Source: Leptospira inadai serovar Lyme str. 10 (GTDB lineage: Bacteria; Spirochaetota; Leptospiria; Leptospirales; Leptospiraceae). From it: 64,000 bases of DNA. The stretch's first letter is position 1. Each line of letters begins with the position of its first letter. A model generated the notes under the pieces. It saw nothing but the letters and a program-made list of their open reading frames with translations. It searched no databases and was not told where the DNA came from. Of this stretch, positions 39,230-49,217 are shown piece after piece. The DNA lies in NCBI RefSeq assembly GCF_000243675.2, contig NZ_AHMM02000006.1, positions 372,001-436,000 of the forward strand. Reading direction: 5' to 3'. Both the position numbers and the translations under genes were made by a program.

Positions 39230-40534
39230 ATGAGAAGAAATATCGTTCATAGCGGTGCGGATGCTCTCATTTATGAGATCCGTCAGATCGTTGCAGTCGC
39301 TAAAAAGCTGGAAGCTTTAGGCGTTCCAATCACTTACGAAAATATCGGCGACCCGATTCAAAAAGGAGAGAAGGTCGCGCCTTGGATGAAGAAGATCGTC
39401 GCAGATCTTATTCTGGAGGATCTATCCTGGGCGTACACTGCAACCCAAGGATACGAAAAAACCCGCAAATTTCTGGCCGAAAAGGTAAACGAAAGAGGCG
39501 GGGCTCAGATCACGTCCGACGATCTTTTATTTTTCAACGGTCTCGGCGACGCCGTCGCAAAAATATTCGGTTTCATGAGACGGGAGGCACGGGTTCTCGG
39601 CCCCAGTCCGGCGTATTCCACCCTTTCCTCGGCGGAAGCGGCGCATTCCGGCTATGAGCACATGACGTACAATCTTCTTCCCGAAAGGGGCTGGATGCCG
39701 GATTTGGAAGATATCGAAAATAAAGTACGATACAACGATTCGATCGCGGGAATTCTGCTGATCAATCCGGACAATCCGACGGGCGCAGTATATGGAAAAG
39801 ACGTAATGCGTCAGATCGTTTCCATCGCGGAAAAATACGACGTTATGATCGTTTGCGACGAAACGTATGCCCATGTAAATTATTCGGAAACGGGCACGAT
39901 TCATCTCTCCGAAGTGATCGGAGATAAGGTATGCGGTCTGGCATTACGTTCCATTTCCAAAGAGTTTCCTTGGCCTGGCGGACGCTGCGGTTGGATTGAA
40001 ATTTTCAATAAGGATAAGGATCCGGTCTTTGCACGCTATGTGAAATCTCTCCTAGATGCGAAGATGCTGGAAGTCTGCTCGACGACTCTGCCGCAAATGG
40101 CGATTCCTCAAGTTTATTCGCATCCCGAATTTATCCCGCATCTAAAGTCGAGAAACGAAAAATTCAAAAAAAGGGCGAAACTCGCGACCCAATATTTTGA
40201 CGGTCTTAAAGGAGTCCGGGTCGTGGAACCGAAAGGTGCATTTTATCTTACCGTCGCCTTTGACGAGGGTGTTCTGAACGAGAAGATGTCTCTGCCGATT
40301 GAAAACCTTCAAGCTGCGGAATTCATTCAACCTCTATTGGAGAAATGCGCGAACGATCGTAGGTTCGTATACTTTCTACTGGCTTCGGCGGGAATCTGCG
40401 TGGTTCCTTTATCTTCCTTTTGTACCAACCGCCATGGATTTAGAGTCACTCTCTTGGAAGAAAACGAAGATAAGTTTCGTTGGATTTATTCCACACTTCG
40501 AAGCAGCATAGAGGAATACATTCGTTCGGCGTAA
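39230..40534 (+). CDS. PLP-dependent aminotransferase, class I/II
   Basis: This is a 434-residue fold-type I aminotransferase. The PLP lysine is in LRSISKEFPWPGGRCGW, with INPDNPTGAVYGKDVM and CDETYAHVNY for cofactor binding. It is longer than the usual ~390 residues and resembles Leptospira proteins labelled aspartate-type aminotransferases. Substrate is unknown. It lies 22 bases after the HtrA gene and 7 bases before murI. Confidence 0.88.
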   Translation: MRRNIVHSGADALIYEIRQIVAVAKKLEALGVPITYENIGDPIQKGEKVAPWMKKIVADLILEDLSWAYTATQGYEKTRKFLAEKVNERGGAQITSDDLLFFNGLGDAVAKIFGFMRREARVLGPSPAYSTLSSAEAAHSGYEHMTYNLLPERGWMPDLEDIENKVRYNDSIAGILLINPDNPTGAVYGKDVMRQIVSIAEKYDVMIVCDETYAHVNYSETGTIHLSEVIGDKVCGLALRSISKEFPWPGGRCGWIEIFNKDKDPVFARYVKSLLDAKMLEVCSTTLPQMAIPQVYSHPEFIPHLKSRNEKFKKRAKLATQYFDGLKGVRVVEPKGAFYLTVAFDEGVLNEKMSLPIENLQAAEFIQPLLEKCANDRRFVYFLLASAGICVVPLSSFCTNRHGFRVTLLEENEDKFRWIYSTLRSSIEEYIRSA

Positions 40535-40541
40535 GGCTGTA

Positions 40542-41312
40542 ATGGAAAACGAGGACGCGATTCCAATTAAAATCGGAGTCATGGATTCCGGGATGGGCGG
40601 CCTTTCGGTCCTGCGAACGCTCCTTTCTCTTCCGTACCGCGCGCATTACGTTTATTACGGTGATCTAGGGAATGCGCCTTACGGGGAGCGAAGTACCGAG
40701 GAAGTGCTAGCGCTCACTAAAAACGTATGCTCGGAGTTGCTTTCTCAGAAAGTAAACGCCATACTTCTGGCTTGTAATACCGCCACTTCCGCCGCGGCGT
40801 CCGAACTGCGAGCCGAACTTCCCGTACCCGTATTCGGAATGGAACCCGCAATTAAACCGGCGCTATCGGCTCACCCTAATGAAAGAATCGCATTGCTCGC
40901 AACGTCCGTGACTCATAGAGAAGAGAAATTACGAAATTTGAAACTATCACTTTCGGCCGAAGAAAGAATCGTTCATTTGAATTGCGACGGTCTCGCCACT
41001 CTCGTGGACTTGGGTAGATTCAAGGAAGCGGAAATTCTCTTGCGGAAGATTCTAAGGCCTGTCCAGTCGGAAGGCATTCGCGGGCTTGTTTTAGGCTGCA
41101 CGCATTATGTTTTTTTAAAAAGATTACTTTTATCCGTTTATCCGGAGGCGATTTTGCACGACGGGAATGAAGGAACTACCAAGCATTTGATCCGTTCCTT
41201 ACAATTAGAGCGATTTCCGGGAACTCCCGGCTTCGAACTTTTCTTTTCCGGAAGGGAAAAAGGGAGTGATGCTTACTTATTGGGCAAACGATTACTCCAC
41301 GAAAATGAGTGA
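40542..41312 (+). CDS. murI: Glutamate racemase
   Basis: MurI makes D-glutamate for peptidoglycan. The 256-residue protein has the opening GVMDSGMGGLSVLR, the first catalytic Cys in LLACNTATSAA and the second in LVLGCTHYVFL, together with GDLGNAPYGERS. It lies seven bases after the aminotransferase, probably co-transcribed. Confidence 0.95.
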   Translation: MENEDAIPIKIGVMDSGMGGLSVLRTLLSLPYRAHYVYYGDLGNAPYGERSTEEVLALTKNVCSELLSQKVNAILLACNTATSAAASELRAELPVPVFGMEPAIKPALSAHPNERIALLATSVTHREEKLRNLKLSLSAEERIVHLNCDGLATLVDLGRFKEAEILLRKILRPVQSEGIRGLVLGCTHYVFLKRLLLSVYPEAILHDGNEGTTKHLIRSLQLERFPGTPGFELFFSGREKGSDAYLLGKRLLHENE

Positions 41313-41402
41313 TACGCGCAAAACTTTCGGTAAGAATTTTTTTCCAATCCCCCTTTTTTTTAGTTCCCTCCGTCTCCATAACAATCTAAGTTACGGTACT
41401 CT

Positions 41403-42011
41403 ATGAACCGGCTCGCAAAAATTCTAAGTATAACGCTTACTCTTTTCGCCGTAATTTACGGCTGTAAACCGAAATCGGAAGGAACATCCCAGGGAATCGT
41501 CACGTTTCTAACGGGAAAGGTAACGGTCGGGAAATCGGGTAAAGATCTGAAATTGGATGATGCCGTCTCCGAACACGACACGATCGTGACTGCAAAAGAC
41601 GGACTCGTGGATTTGACAACTCCGCTAGGTACGATTCGCCTCTTGGGCAGTACGGAAGCTTCCGTCGCTGCTTTAAAGGCCGACCAGGCGTACCTAAAGG
41701 TGAACGAAGGCAATATCCTGGTAAAAGTAGTTAAACTTTCCAAAAACCAGTCCATTTCGGTGGATACTCCGGCCGTGGTTGCGGCGGTTCGAGGAACCCA
41801 GTTTTGGGGACAGGTGAATCGATCCGCCGAAACCGGAACATTTGCCGTTCGGGAAGGAAGCGTTTTGATTACTCGAAAAACGGACGAGGCCCGAGTTTTA
41901 GTGAAGGCCGGAGAAGCAGTCGACCTAAAACCGGGATTATCCCCTTTGGTGACCAGGACTGCGGCCGAGGCCGAGCTTTCAGCCATGCAGCAAATCGATC
42001 AAATGAAATGA
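41403..42011 (+). CDS. FecR-domain lipoprotein
   Basis: This is a 202-residue secreted protein with lipobox VIYGC near residue 21. The FecR fold is visible: GIVTFLTGKVTVG, VTAKDGLVDLTTPLGTIRLLG, ILVKVVKLSKNQSISVDTPA and AAVRGTQFWGQV. FecR domains in FecR proper regulate sigma factors, but free-standing lipoprotein forms, as here, are common in Leptospira and have no established role. A T-rich run follows the stop. Confidence 0.85.
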   Translation: MNRLAKILSITLTLFAVIYGCKPKSEGTSQGIVTFLTGKVTVGKSGKDLKLDDAVSEHDTIVTAKDGLVDLTTPLGTIRLLGSTEASVAALKADQAYLKVNEGNILVKVVKLSKNQSISVDTPAVVAAVRGTQFWGQVNRSAETGTFAVREGSVLITRKTDEARVLVKAGEAVDLKPGLSPLVTRTAAEAELSAMQQIDQMK

Positions 42012-42086
42012 CGGCTTGTCCTGTCGTTCCGAATCGAAGATTCGCCACTTTTTGAATCTCCTTTTTTTTCTGTCCAGAAGACTCGA

Positions 42087-42107
42087 CTCGGGAATCCTGT
42101 TCCCGAG
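42087..42107 (+). promoter_or_regulatory. purM: 8-bp hairpin overlapping the purM ribosome-binding region
   Basis: CTCGGGAA pairs perfectly with TTCCCGAG around a five-base loop. The 3' arm runs into GCGGGTAG and then the purM ATG at 42115, so the only purine-rich Shine-Dalgarno candidate is partly inside or beside the stem. This could attenuate translation. No T-run follows, so it is not a terminator. Confidence 0.45.
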
Positions 42108-42114
42108 CGGGTAG

Positions 42115-43152
42115 ATGGAAAGCAAGATCACTTATAAAAGCGCCGGAGTCGATACCGAGGCCGGTCAGAACTTCGTTAGAAGAATCAAGGAAAACGTGGA
42201 ATCCACGCATGGTCTCCGTGTAGTGGGCGGTTTGGGCGGTTTTTCCGGCGGCTTTGACGTCAGCTTCCTAAAGAATTATAAGAATCCGATCTTACTTTCC
42301 GGTACGGATGGAGTCGGGACTAAATTAGAATTAGCTCGCCTATTCGGAATTCATGATACGGTCGGAATCGATTTAGTCGCGATGTGTGTGAATGATATTC
42401 TTGTCTCCGGCGGCGAACCGCTATTTTTTCTGGATTATATCGCCTGTGGAAAATTGGACCCGGCTCGAATGGAACGAATCGTTTCCGGAATCGTGAAAGG
42501 ATGTCGCTTATCAGGTGCGGCTCTTCTTGGCGGGGAAACTGCGGAGCATCCGAGCACGATGGAAGAAGACGAATACGATTTAGCCGGCTTCGTAGTAGGG
42601 GCCGTGGAAAAAGAGGATATGATCGACGGTTCGAAAATTCGTCCCGGAGACGTGGTTCTCGGTTTGGAATCTTCCGGTCCTCATAGTAACGGTTTTTCCC
42701 TCATTCGAAAGTTGTATTTACCGGAAGGCAGAAAGCTTCCCTCAGATCCTTCGACCGTGGATTTCTTACGAGAATTCGCCCTTAGGCCGACTCGAATTTA
42801 TGTACAAAGCATTCTGAATCTGGTTAAGAAAGTGGAAGTAAAAGGAATGGTTCACATCACCGGCGGAGGATTCTACGAAAATATCCCGCGCGTTCTTCCG
42901 AACGACTGCGGAATTTCGATCGAACGGGAGAGTTTGCCTTCCAACCCTTTCTTTGAAAAATTGAGAAAGGACTTCCCACAGATCGAAGAAAAAGAACTCT
43001 ATTCCACATTCAATATGGGCGTCGGGTACATCGTTATTGTTTCCCCCGATTCGGAAGCGGCTGCGCGGACGAATTTGGAAGAAAAGGGCGAAAGTGTTAG
43101 AAGAATCGGCACTATTATTTCTCGTAAAGATACGTCCGTAATTTTCGTCTAA
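42115..43152 (+). CDS. purM: Phosphoribosylformylglycinamidine cyclo-ligase (AIR synthetase)
   Basis: PurM forms 5-aminoimidazole ribotide in purine synthesis. The 345-residue protein shows SGTDGVGTKLELA (the conserved ATP/substrate loop), GIDLVAMCVNDI, GGETAEHPS and the C-terminal HITGGGFYENIPR. Length and order are standard. It is preceded by a perfect hairpin near its start codon. Confidence 0.97.
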   Translation: MESKITYKSAGVDTEAGQNFVRRIKENVESTHGLRVVGGLGGFSGGFDVSFLKNYKNPILLSGTDGVGTKLELARLFGIHDTVGIDLVAMCVNDILVSGGEPLFFLDYIACGKLDPARMERIVSGIVKGCRLSGAALLGGETAEHPSTMEEDEYDLAGFVVGAVEKEDMIDGSKIRPGDVVLGLESSGPHSNGFSLIRKLYLPEGRKLPSDPSTVDFLREFALRPTRIYVQSILNLVKKVEVKGMVHITGGGFYENIPRVLPNDCGISIERESLPSNPFFEKLRKDFPQIEEKELYSTFNMGVGYIVIVSPDSEAAARTNLEEKGESVRRIGTIISRKDTSVIFV

Positions 43153-43160
43153 CCAACGTT

Positions 43161-44417
43161 ATGGACAAAGTCCGTTCCTTTTTTAGAAATCCGATCTTCG
43201 TAATTTCCAAAAAGAACCCCTTTATGCTTTCGAGGTGGAGTATTCTTTACGTACTCCTCGGGATTTTCGCCGGTTTATTTTCCGCGCTCTTCTGGAAATG
43301 TTTAGAATATCTGACCCTATTTTTAGGAAAAGTCGAAGGCCCTTGGGTCATAGCCTTAATGACCGGCTCCGGTTTGTTGATAGGTCTTTTGATCTATTGG
43401 TTAGGCGAACCCGGAGAAATTTCATTAGTAATCGATAATATACGATTTCGGGGAGGAAAATTAGATCCTAAGAATAATCCTTCGATGACCGTTTCATCCC
43501 TTCTTAGTATTTCCTCGGGAGGAAGCGCCGGCCCCGAAGCCCCCTTGGTTCAGATCACCGGATCCATCGGCAGTTGGTTCGCCGAGAGACTGGGGTTGGA
43601 AGGAGAGGAGGTTCGCTCGATGACGATTGCCGGAATGGCTGCCGGTTTTACCTCTCTATTCGGCTCTCCGTTAGGAGGCGCCTTATTCGCGCTCGAAATA
43701 CTCCAACACCGGCATGTAGTAGAGTATTATGAGGCGCTATTGCCCGCCTTCCTTTCCAGCTGTTCCGCCTACTTCGTGTTTCTTTGGATGACGGATATGG
43801 GCATCGGGCCCACCTGGCAATTCCCTCAATATGTTCCGGGCGGAATCGAAGACTTTGAAAATGCACTCGCCTTCGGAGTCGCGGGAGCGGGAATCGGTTG
43901 GATTTTTTACGGAGTATTTCGCACTACTGAATTCTCCTTTTCCAGAATTCCGGGTCCGATCTTCGTTAAGACGGCGTTAGGGGGATTGATTCTAGGATGC
44001 ATAGCATTCCACCAACCTCTGACGCGATATTTCGGTCACGACCAGTTGAATCAAATCGTAGTTACGAAAGGGGATTGGGTATTTTTCGGAAGTTTGGTCC
44101 TTTTGAAAATTCTGGCAATCAATACGACCGTATCGAGCGGCTGGCGAGGAGGGATCATTATCCCACTCTTCTTTATCGGAGCGGCCTCCGGAAGGTTTTT
44201 TATGGATTTCTTTCCGACCGAGAATGAATCTTTTTTGTTGATCTGTTTAATGGCCTCGGTCAATGCATCCGTCACTAAAACTCCGATCAGCACTACGATC
44301 CTATTGGTCGATTTAACGGGAGTCTCGAGTTTCACACCGGTTTTGTTCGCATCGCTAAGCGGATATTTCTTATCTCCAAAGGCTCCGTTTATTAAATCGC
44401 AGGCCGATTCCCAGTAG
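43161..44417 (+). CDS. ClC-family chloride channel/transporter
   Basis: This 418-residue integral membrane protein has the ClC signatures GGSAGPEAPLVQITGSIG, where the gating Glu is in GPEAP rather than the usual GREGP, and GFTSLFGSPLGGALFALE, corresponding to GxFxP. A third segment, GWRGGIIIPLFFIGAASG, is also typical. The strict GSGIP motif is absent, as in several divergent bacterial members. It lacks CBS domains. It follows purM by eight bases, though no functional link is known. Confidence 0.85.
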   Translation: MDKVRSFFRNPIFVISKKNPFMLSRWSILYVLLGIFAGLFSALFWKCLEYLTLFLGKVEGPWVIALMTGSGLLIGLLIYWLGEPGEISLVIDNIRFRGGKLDPKNNPSMTVSSLLSISSGGSAGPEAPLVQITGSIGSWFAERLGLEGEEVRSMTIAGMAAGFTSLFGSPLGGALFALEILQHRHVVEYYEALLPAFLSSCSAYFVFLWMTDMGIGPTWQFPQYVPGGIEDFENALAFGVAGAGIGWIFYGVFRTTEFSFSRIPGPIFVKTALGGLILGCIAFHQPLTRYFGHDQLNQIVVTKGDWVFFGSLVLLKILAINTTVSSGWRGGIIIPLFFIGAASGRFFMDFFPTENESFLLICLMASVNASVTKTPISTTILLVDLTGVSSFTPVLFASLSGYFLSPKAPFIKSQADSQ

Positions 44418-44437
44418 TCTTTTTCGTACGTTTTCTC

Positions 44438-44461
44438 CGGGAAATCGTAGACGTTTTCCCG
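44438..44461. other. Intergenic hairpin after the ClC gene
   Basis: CGGGAAA pairs perfectly with TTTCCCG over a ten-base loop. No T-run follows; the role is uncertain. Confidence 0.3.
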
Positions 44462-44490
44462 TTCCTATCGGAATCTTCAACCTAACTCGA

Positions 44491-46521
44491 ATGGGAACAA
44501 ATTTACGTATCAGACTCTTTCCGTTTCTCATTCTATTTTTATTCCTTTACTGTCGTCCTTTTCCTAAAGGAGCAATTCTTGAAAACGGAATCTTAGACTG
44601 GGACAAAACAAAGTCGGCGGGTAGAGGCGATTGCTTCCGGCTGACGGGCGAGTGGAAATTCGCCTGGTTGGGCGAGGCTCCTAGTACAGAGCTTCCGGAA
44701 AATCCTCCGGTATTTTCCACTCAAATCAGTCCAGGAAGTTGGGCCGGAGAAACCTGGCAGGGGAATATTCTTCCAAAATACGGGAAGGCACTGTACCGCT
44801 TGGAGCTAATCTCCGGAGGAAGCGTAGGCAACCTTCGGTTGGTCAGTTTCGATCAAGGAACGAATTACCGAATCATTTTTAACGGAAGAATTATTTCGGA
44901 AGTCGGTAGAGTAGGAGATCCTTCGCCGGAGGCTCTCGCATTATTAACACGTTATGTGATTCTTCCTCCCTGGGAAAAAAAAGCGAACCTGGATTTTGAA
45001 ATTTCCAACTATAATTATAGGAAAGGAGGCCTATGGAAACCTCCGATTTTCGGCGAGCCGGAATGCGTCAATCGATACTATCAGGATCGGAGAGATCTTG
45101 AATCGCTTTTGGCCGGAGGCCTTCTTTTTTTAGGCCTATTTCATATTTTCGTATCCGTTTTCTATAAAAAGGATCCTTCGGCATTCGTTTTAGGCTTATT
45201 CTCTCTGACGGTTTTCCTGAGATTGTATTCCACCGGCGTAAGGTTACTTCCGGAGCACTTCGATGTCGGGCCGGAAATTTATTTACGGACGGAGTTTATT
45301 TCCTGGTTTATCGGAATGCCTCTGGCTCTGCATTTTTTGTATTCGGTTTTTCCCATCGATGCCGGAAGACTGCTTTTAAAGGTCGGATATTCGACGGCGG
45401 CAATCTTTATTATAATAACTTTATTTACGGGTCCGAATATCTATTCGTATCTAATCGGACCTTCTTATATGGCGTTCGTCTGTATGGGGGCGAGTTCGTT
45501 ATTCGTTTTGGCCAAAGCGATCCGAAATAAACGACCGGGTGCCATTCTCTATCTGGTCGGCTTTCTGTTCCTGCTTTTTTTTCTAGCCAGCGAAGTGCTT
45601 TATCACTCCGAAATAATGGATTCCTGGGAGTTGAGCGGAGTAGGCGTGGGAATATTCGTTCTGTCCAATGCATTGTCTCTGTCCAATAAGCTTTTAAGCG
45701 GTTTTAGAGAAAGGGAGGAAGTTCAGGAAATTCTGAATTTGGATTTGGAAGAACTCGTAAAGAAAAGAACAAGAGAGTTGGAATGGGCCAGAGACGAAGC
45801 GGAGGCCGCCAATCGGGCTAAGAGCGAATTTTTAATCAATGTGGATCATGAGGTCCGAACTCCCATGAACGGAATTATGGGAATAACGGAGATGCTATTG
45901 GATAGCGACATGAGGCCCGAGCAGAAGGAGATGGTCGAGTTATTGAAACGAAGCGGAGACGCTATGATGTTGATTTTGGGAACGATGTTGGATGCTTCCA
46001 GTTTGGAAAAAGGAACTCTCGTCCTAGTCAATCGTCCGTTTCACTTACGAGCCGCCGTATACGAGGCTGCGATGCGCTTGGAAGATGCTATTAAGCGAAA
46101 AGGTATCGCTTTTTCCGTGCTAATATCCGATGACCTACCCGATTTAGTCGTCGGAGACGAAGTTCGCTTTAAGAGAATGATTATAGGACTTCTGGAGAAT
46201 GCCGAAAAATTCACGAAAGCCGGATTCATCCGCTTTTCGGGCATATTACTCGGTGCGACTCAATTTACCTATCGATTCCGCTTCGAGGTGGAAGATAGCG
46301 GTATCGGAATTTCTCAAGATCTTTGGGAGGCCATTTTTACCCCGTTTCAACAGGTCGATTCGGGAGTGACTAAACCTTTCCAAGGCGCAGGCCTTGGACT
46401 TTCTCTCAGCCGTGCGCTCGCGAGGAAAATGGACGGGGACATTCAAGTGCAAAGCGTTCCCGGGAAGGGTTCCATTTTTATCCTCGAGTTAGGTCTTTCC
46501 AAACCTGAAATCCACCCTTGA
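44491..46521 (+). CDS. 7TMR-DISM membrane histidine kinase
   Basis: This 676-residue protein opens with a signal or anchor ending LFLYC, which may be lipidated. A beta-sandwich extracellular domain (~30-200: [40 protein letters not shown]) is followed by seven membrane segments (~205-410). A short coiled linker leads to HisKA with [18 protein letters not shown] and an HATPase domain with [23 protein letters not shown] and [14 protein letters not shown]. The extracellular plus 7TM layout matches 7TMR-DISM receptors for small ligands. It lies 17 bases upstream of the mutL frame, with no response regulator adjacent. Confidence 0.9.
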   Translation: MGTNLRIRLFPFLILFLFLYCRPFPKGAILENGILDWDKTKSAGRGDCFRLTGEWKFAWLGEAPSTELPENPPVFSTQISPGSWAGETWQGNILPKYGKALYRLELISGGSVGNLRLVSFDQGTNYRIIFNGRIISEVGRVGDPSPEALALLTRYVILPPWEKKANLDFEISNYNYRKGGLWKPPIFGEPECVNRYYQDRRDLESLLAGGLLFLGLFHIFVSVFYKKDPSAFVLGLFSLTVFLRLYSTGVRLLPEHFDVGPEIYLRTEFISWFIGMPLALHFLYSVFPIDAGRLLLKVGYSTAAIFIIITLFTGPNIYSYLIGPSYMAFVCMGASSLFVLAKAIRNKRPGAILYLVGFLFLLFFLASEVLYHSEIMDSWELSGVGVGIFVLSNALSLSNKLLSGFREREEVQEILNLDLEELVKKRTRELEWARDEAEAANRAKSEFLINVDHEVRTPMNGIMGITEMLLDSDMRPEQKEMVELLKRSGDAMMLILGTMLDASSLEKGTLVLVNRPFHLRAAVYEAAMRLEDAIKRKGIAFSVLISDDLPDLVVGDEVRFKRMIIGLLENAEKFTKAGFIRFSGILLGATQFTYRFRFEVEDSGIGISQDLWEAIFTPFQQVDSGVTKPFQGAGLGLSLSRALARKMDGDIQVQSVPGKGSIFILELGLSKPEIHP

Positions 46522-46558
46522 CAGGTCGATAGCGGCCGTGGATTCTGGGTCCAAGCCT

Positions 46559-48337
46559 ATGGCTCGGATACAGGAACTTAGTCCGGATCTAATCAACCAA
46601 ATTGCGGCAGGCGAAGTTATCGAATCTTCTCATTCCGTTTTGAAGGAATTGATGGAAAACTCGGTCGATGCCGGAGCGACCTACATCGAAGTCGAGACGA
46701 GAGACGGAGGATTGACTTCCCTTTTAATCTCGGACGACGGTTCCGGAATAGAGGAAGAAGATATCGAGCTCGCGCTAAAGCGGCATGCAACCAGCAAAAT
46801 CAAGAGCTTACGGGATTTGGAGCTCGTCTTATCCTACGGTTTCCGAGGAGAGGCCCTGGCTTCCATAGCGTCCGTATCCAAACTCACCCTCGAAACCGGA
46901 ACCGGAGGTCAAACCGCCTGGAAGGTTCGAACGGAAAAGGGGAAAGTTATTTCCAAAGAAGCGATTCCGGGATTTCGAGGCACTCGGATTTTAATCGAAG
47001 ACCTGTTTTACAATACGCCTGTCCGTAGGAAATTCTTGAAGTCGGTTCGTTCGGAAGATAAACGGATTCGGGATCGATTTACCGTTCAGGCATTGGCGCG
47101 GGAGGAAATCAGATTTCGACTGGTTCAGGACGGAAAGGAAGTCCATAGACTCGCCGCAAAAGAGAAGAAAGAACGAATCGTGGATTTATTTGGAGAGAAT
47201 TTTCGGGATCATTTGTTAAGCGTAGATCTCGAAAAGAGAGGCTGGAAGGCATGGGGATATATAAGCGATCCGGACTTTTATAAATCCAATCGAACCGGAC
47301 AGTTTACGTTCGTGAATAATCGTCCGGTGGAGATAAAATATTCCTCTCATCTATTAAAAAAATGTTATGATGAACTCCTTCCGCCGAATGCTCACCCGTA
47401 TTGCTTTTTATTTTTCGAAGTCGATCCGGAGTCGATCGACGTTAACGTTCATCCCGCAAAGAAAGAGATTCGATTTTTAGACGAGGAATCCTTTAATACG
47501 TTCTTTCTACAGTTGATACAAAAGGAACTCCGCTCCAGTACGCCGGTCAGTTTTCTGGAACTAAGAAATCGGCTTCTTCGCCCGGAGCGCCCCAAAACGG
47601 GAGGCTCGTTGCAGGTATATTCTTCGACCGGCTCAGGCGATCAGCAATTGTTAGGCGAAGAATTATACTCGGAAGTAAGACATTCTCCGTCCTTTCCGGT
47701 AGAAACGGTCGGTCCGGGTTCGAGGCTGGAGGATTTGACGGACCAGCCCCGTAAACATGCCGAATTCATTCCTAAGAAGCATTTCGGTTTACTCTTCGAG
47801 ACGTTCATTCTAGCCGAGGGAGAGGACGGGTTTTATATTATCGACCAGCATACCGCGCACGAGAGGATTCGTTACGAAGAGGTCCTGAAAAAACTAAAAC
47901 GGAAGAATTACGGCATCCAACCTCTGCTCACCCCGATTCGGATTCCGGTTTCCAAGCAGGAGGCCGAGGATATCAAGGAGCGGGGCTCCGAATACGAGGA
48001 AGTCGGACTGAAGTTGGACGCTCTCGGCCAAGACAGCCTAGTTCTTAGGGAAGTTCCGGGATACTTTTTGCCGGGACATGAAAAGGAAATTATATTAGAT
48101 TTTTTGAATAGAACCGGAGGAAAGGAAGTCCCGGAGCCGGAACTTTACGATCTGATGGCAAAATGCGTGGCCTGTCGATCCGCCGTTAAAAAAGGGGACC
48201 AGTTATCGGACCATCTGATCGCCGAATTATTAAACCGTTTGAGTTATTGCGAAAATCCCGCCCGGTGCCCTCACGGTAGGCCGACGTTGGTCAAGCTGAC
48301 ACGGGAAGATTTGGAACGGATGTTTCATCGTAGGTGA
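46559..48337 (+). CDS. mutL: DNA mismatch repair protein MutL (endonuclease-type)
   Basis: MutL couples mismatch recognition to strand nicking. The 592-residue protein has GHKL motifs: [29 protein letters not shown] and [14 protein letters not shown]. The C-terminal metal-binding region has [13 protein letters not shown] (the DQHx2Hx2x4E endonuclease motif), [10 protein letters not shown] and CPHGRPT, so it should nick DNA without MutH. I prefer ATG 46559 because [19 protein letters not shown] matches the family opening; GTG 46538 would add seven residues. Confidence 0.95.
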   Translation: MARIQELSPDLINQIAAGEVIESSHSVLKELMENSVDAGATYIEVETRDGGLTSLLISDDGSGIEEEDIELALKRHATSKIKSLRDLELVLSYGFRGEALASIASVSKLTLETGTGGQTAWKVRTEKGKVISKEAIPGFRGTRILIEDLFYNTPVRRKFLKSVRSEDKRIRDRFTVQALAREEIRFRLVQDGKEVHRLAAKEKKERIVDLFGENFRDHLLSVDLEKRGWKAWGYISDPDFYKSNRTGQFTFVNNRPVEIKYSSHLLKKCYDELLPPNAHPYCFLFFEVDPESIDVNVHPAKKEIRFLDEESFNTFFLQLIQKELRSSTPVSFLELRNRLLRPERPKTGGSLQVYSSTGSGDQQLLGEELYSEVRHSPSFPVETVGPGSRLEDLTDQPRKHAEFIPKKHFGLLFETFILAEGEDGFYIIDQHTAHERIRYEEVLKKLKRKNYGIQPLLTPIRIPVSKQEAEDIKERGSEYEEVGLKLDALGQDSLVLREVPGYFLPGHEKEIILDFLNRTGGKEVPEPELYDLMAKCVACRSAVKKGDQLSDHLIAELLNRLSYCENPARCPHGRPTLVKLTREDLERMFHRR

Positions 48338-48343
48338 TATCGT

Positions 48344-48940
48344 TTGACTAGAAAAACAACCGAAACGCACGGTTCGAGCGAAAAAGTATTAGGCCGCCTG
48401 CTGAGGCAAACGCTGATTGCAAGCGTCGTTTTATTCGTTGGAGTCATCATACTCGCCAGATTCTTTCACGAACCGGTATTACAGGTTTCTAAAGCGTTTA
48501 TCGATTTTACCGGTCCATTCGGTGTGGGCATCGCCATTCTTATCGCTGATTCCGTGCATATATTCTTTCCACCGGATACGTTCCTGATTATCGCCGTTGC
48601 CGCGGGACTTCCCGACGTATGGGTGATTTCGTCCGCTTCGATCGGCTCCCTGATCGCCGGATGCTGTTCCTATGCTCAGGGAAAATATCTGCTTCCTAAA
48701 TTGGATTCTTTTACCCGTTTTCTTAGAACGCACGAGGAAAAGTTGGAAGTTTATGTGAAACGCTTCGGCTTTTGGGCCGTAGTATTGGGTGCTTTGACTC
48801 CGCTACCGTATTCATGGACTAGCGTCGCGGCCGGAGCGATGGGAATGAAATTTAGAATCTTTTTGCTTGCAGCTTTATTTAGAATTCCTAGATTTTATAT
48901 TTATTATTACCTCATTAAAGGAGGATGGATAGCGGTCTAA
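48344..48940 (+). CDS. VTT/YqaA-like (DedA-related) membrane protein
   Basis: This 198-residue integral membrane protein has four or more hydrophobic stretches. A re-entrant helix region FGVGIAILIADSVHIFFPPD and a later GALTPLPYSWTSVAAGAMG resemble the VTT/SNARE-associated fold, a group linked to lipid or flippase functions. The start is TTG 48344, seven bases after the mutL stop. Substrate unknown. Confidence 0.7.
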   Translation: MTRKTTETHGSSEKVLGRLLRQTLIASVVLFVGVIILARFFHEPVLQVSKAFIDFTGPFGVGIAILIADSVHIFFPPDTFLIIAVAAGLPDVWVISSASIGSLIAGCCSYAQGKYLLPKLDSFTRFLRTHEEKLEVYVKRFGFWAVVLGALTPLPYSWTSVAAGAMGMKFRIFLLAALFRIPRFYIYYYLIKGGWIAV

Positions 48941-48989
48941 AGATAACACGACACTTTCGAAAAAAGAATCGTAAAATCCTATCAATTTT

Positions 48990-49217
48990 ATGGAAGAAAC
49001 TCCTTCACTGTTTCCGAAAACCAAACGAGACCTGATCCTGGAAAATTTGGATTGGTTCGGTCTACCTGTCCGGGTCGGTGAATTAGTGGAAAACGTTTTG
49101 GATGGAAAAATTCGAGAACAGTCCCTGGTTTGCTGCCATAGCGCCTGCGACGTTTGTAATTCTACGATACGTTCCTGCGTTCGCAAAGTTCAACGGGAAT
49201 TGGAAGGACTTGGATAG
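48990..49217 (+). CDS. Small Cys-rich protein, unknown
   Basis: A 75-residue protein with the opening [15 protein letters not shown], a basic helix, then [16 protein letters not shown], a dense five-cysteine, one-histidine cluster suggestive of metal binding or disulfides. Codon use is balanced and the composition looks coding. The 3' end overlaps the rarA TTG start by eight bases. No ribosome site is evident before the ATG. No family recognised; the competing reading is that rarA begins upstream inside this frame, which I consider less likely because that stretch has no RarA-like sequence. Confidence 0.55.
   Translation: MEETPSLFPKTKRDLILENLDWFGLPVRVGELVENVLDGKIREQSLVCCHSACDVCNSTIRSCVRKVQRELEGLG

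Noticed and set aside
42087..42107. Known purine riboswitch upstream of purM
   Set aside because: Only a simple hairpin is present; no conserved three-way junction aptamer is visible.
49102..49209. Upstream ATG as the start of rarA
   Set aside because: The added 36 residues have no RarA-like character and overlap the Cys-rich reading frame.
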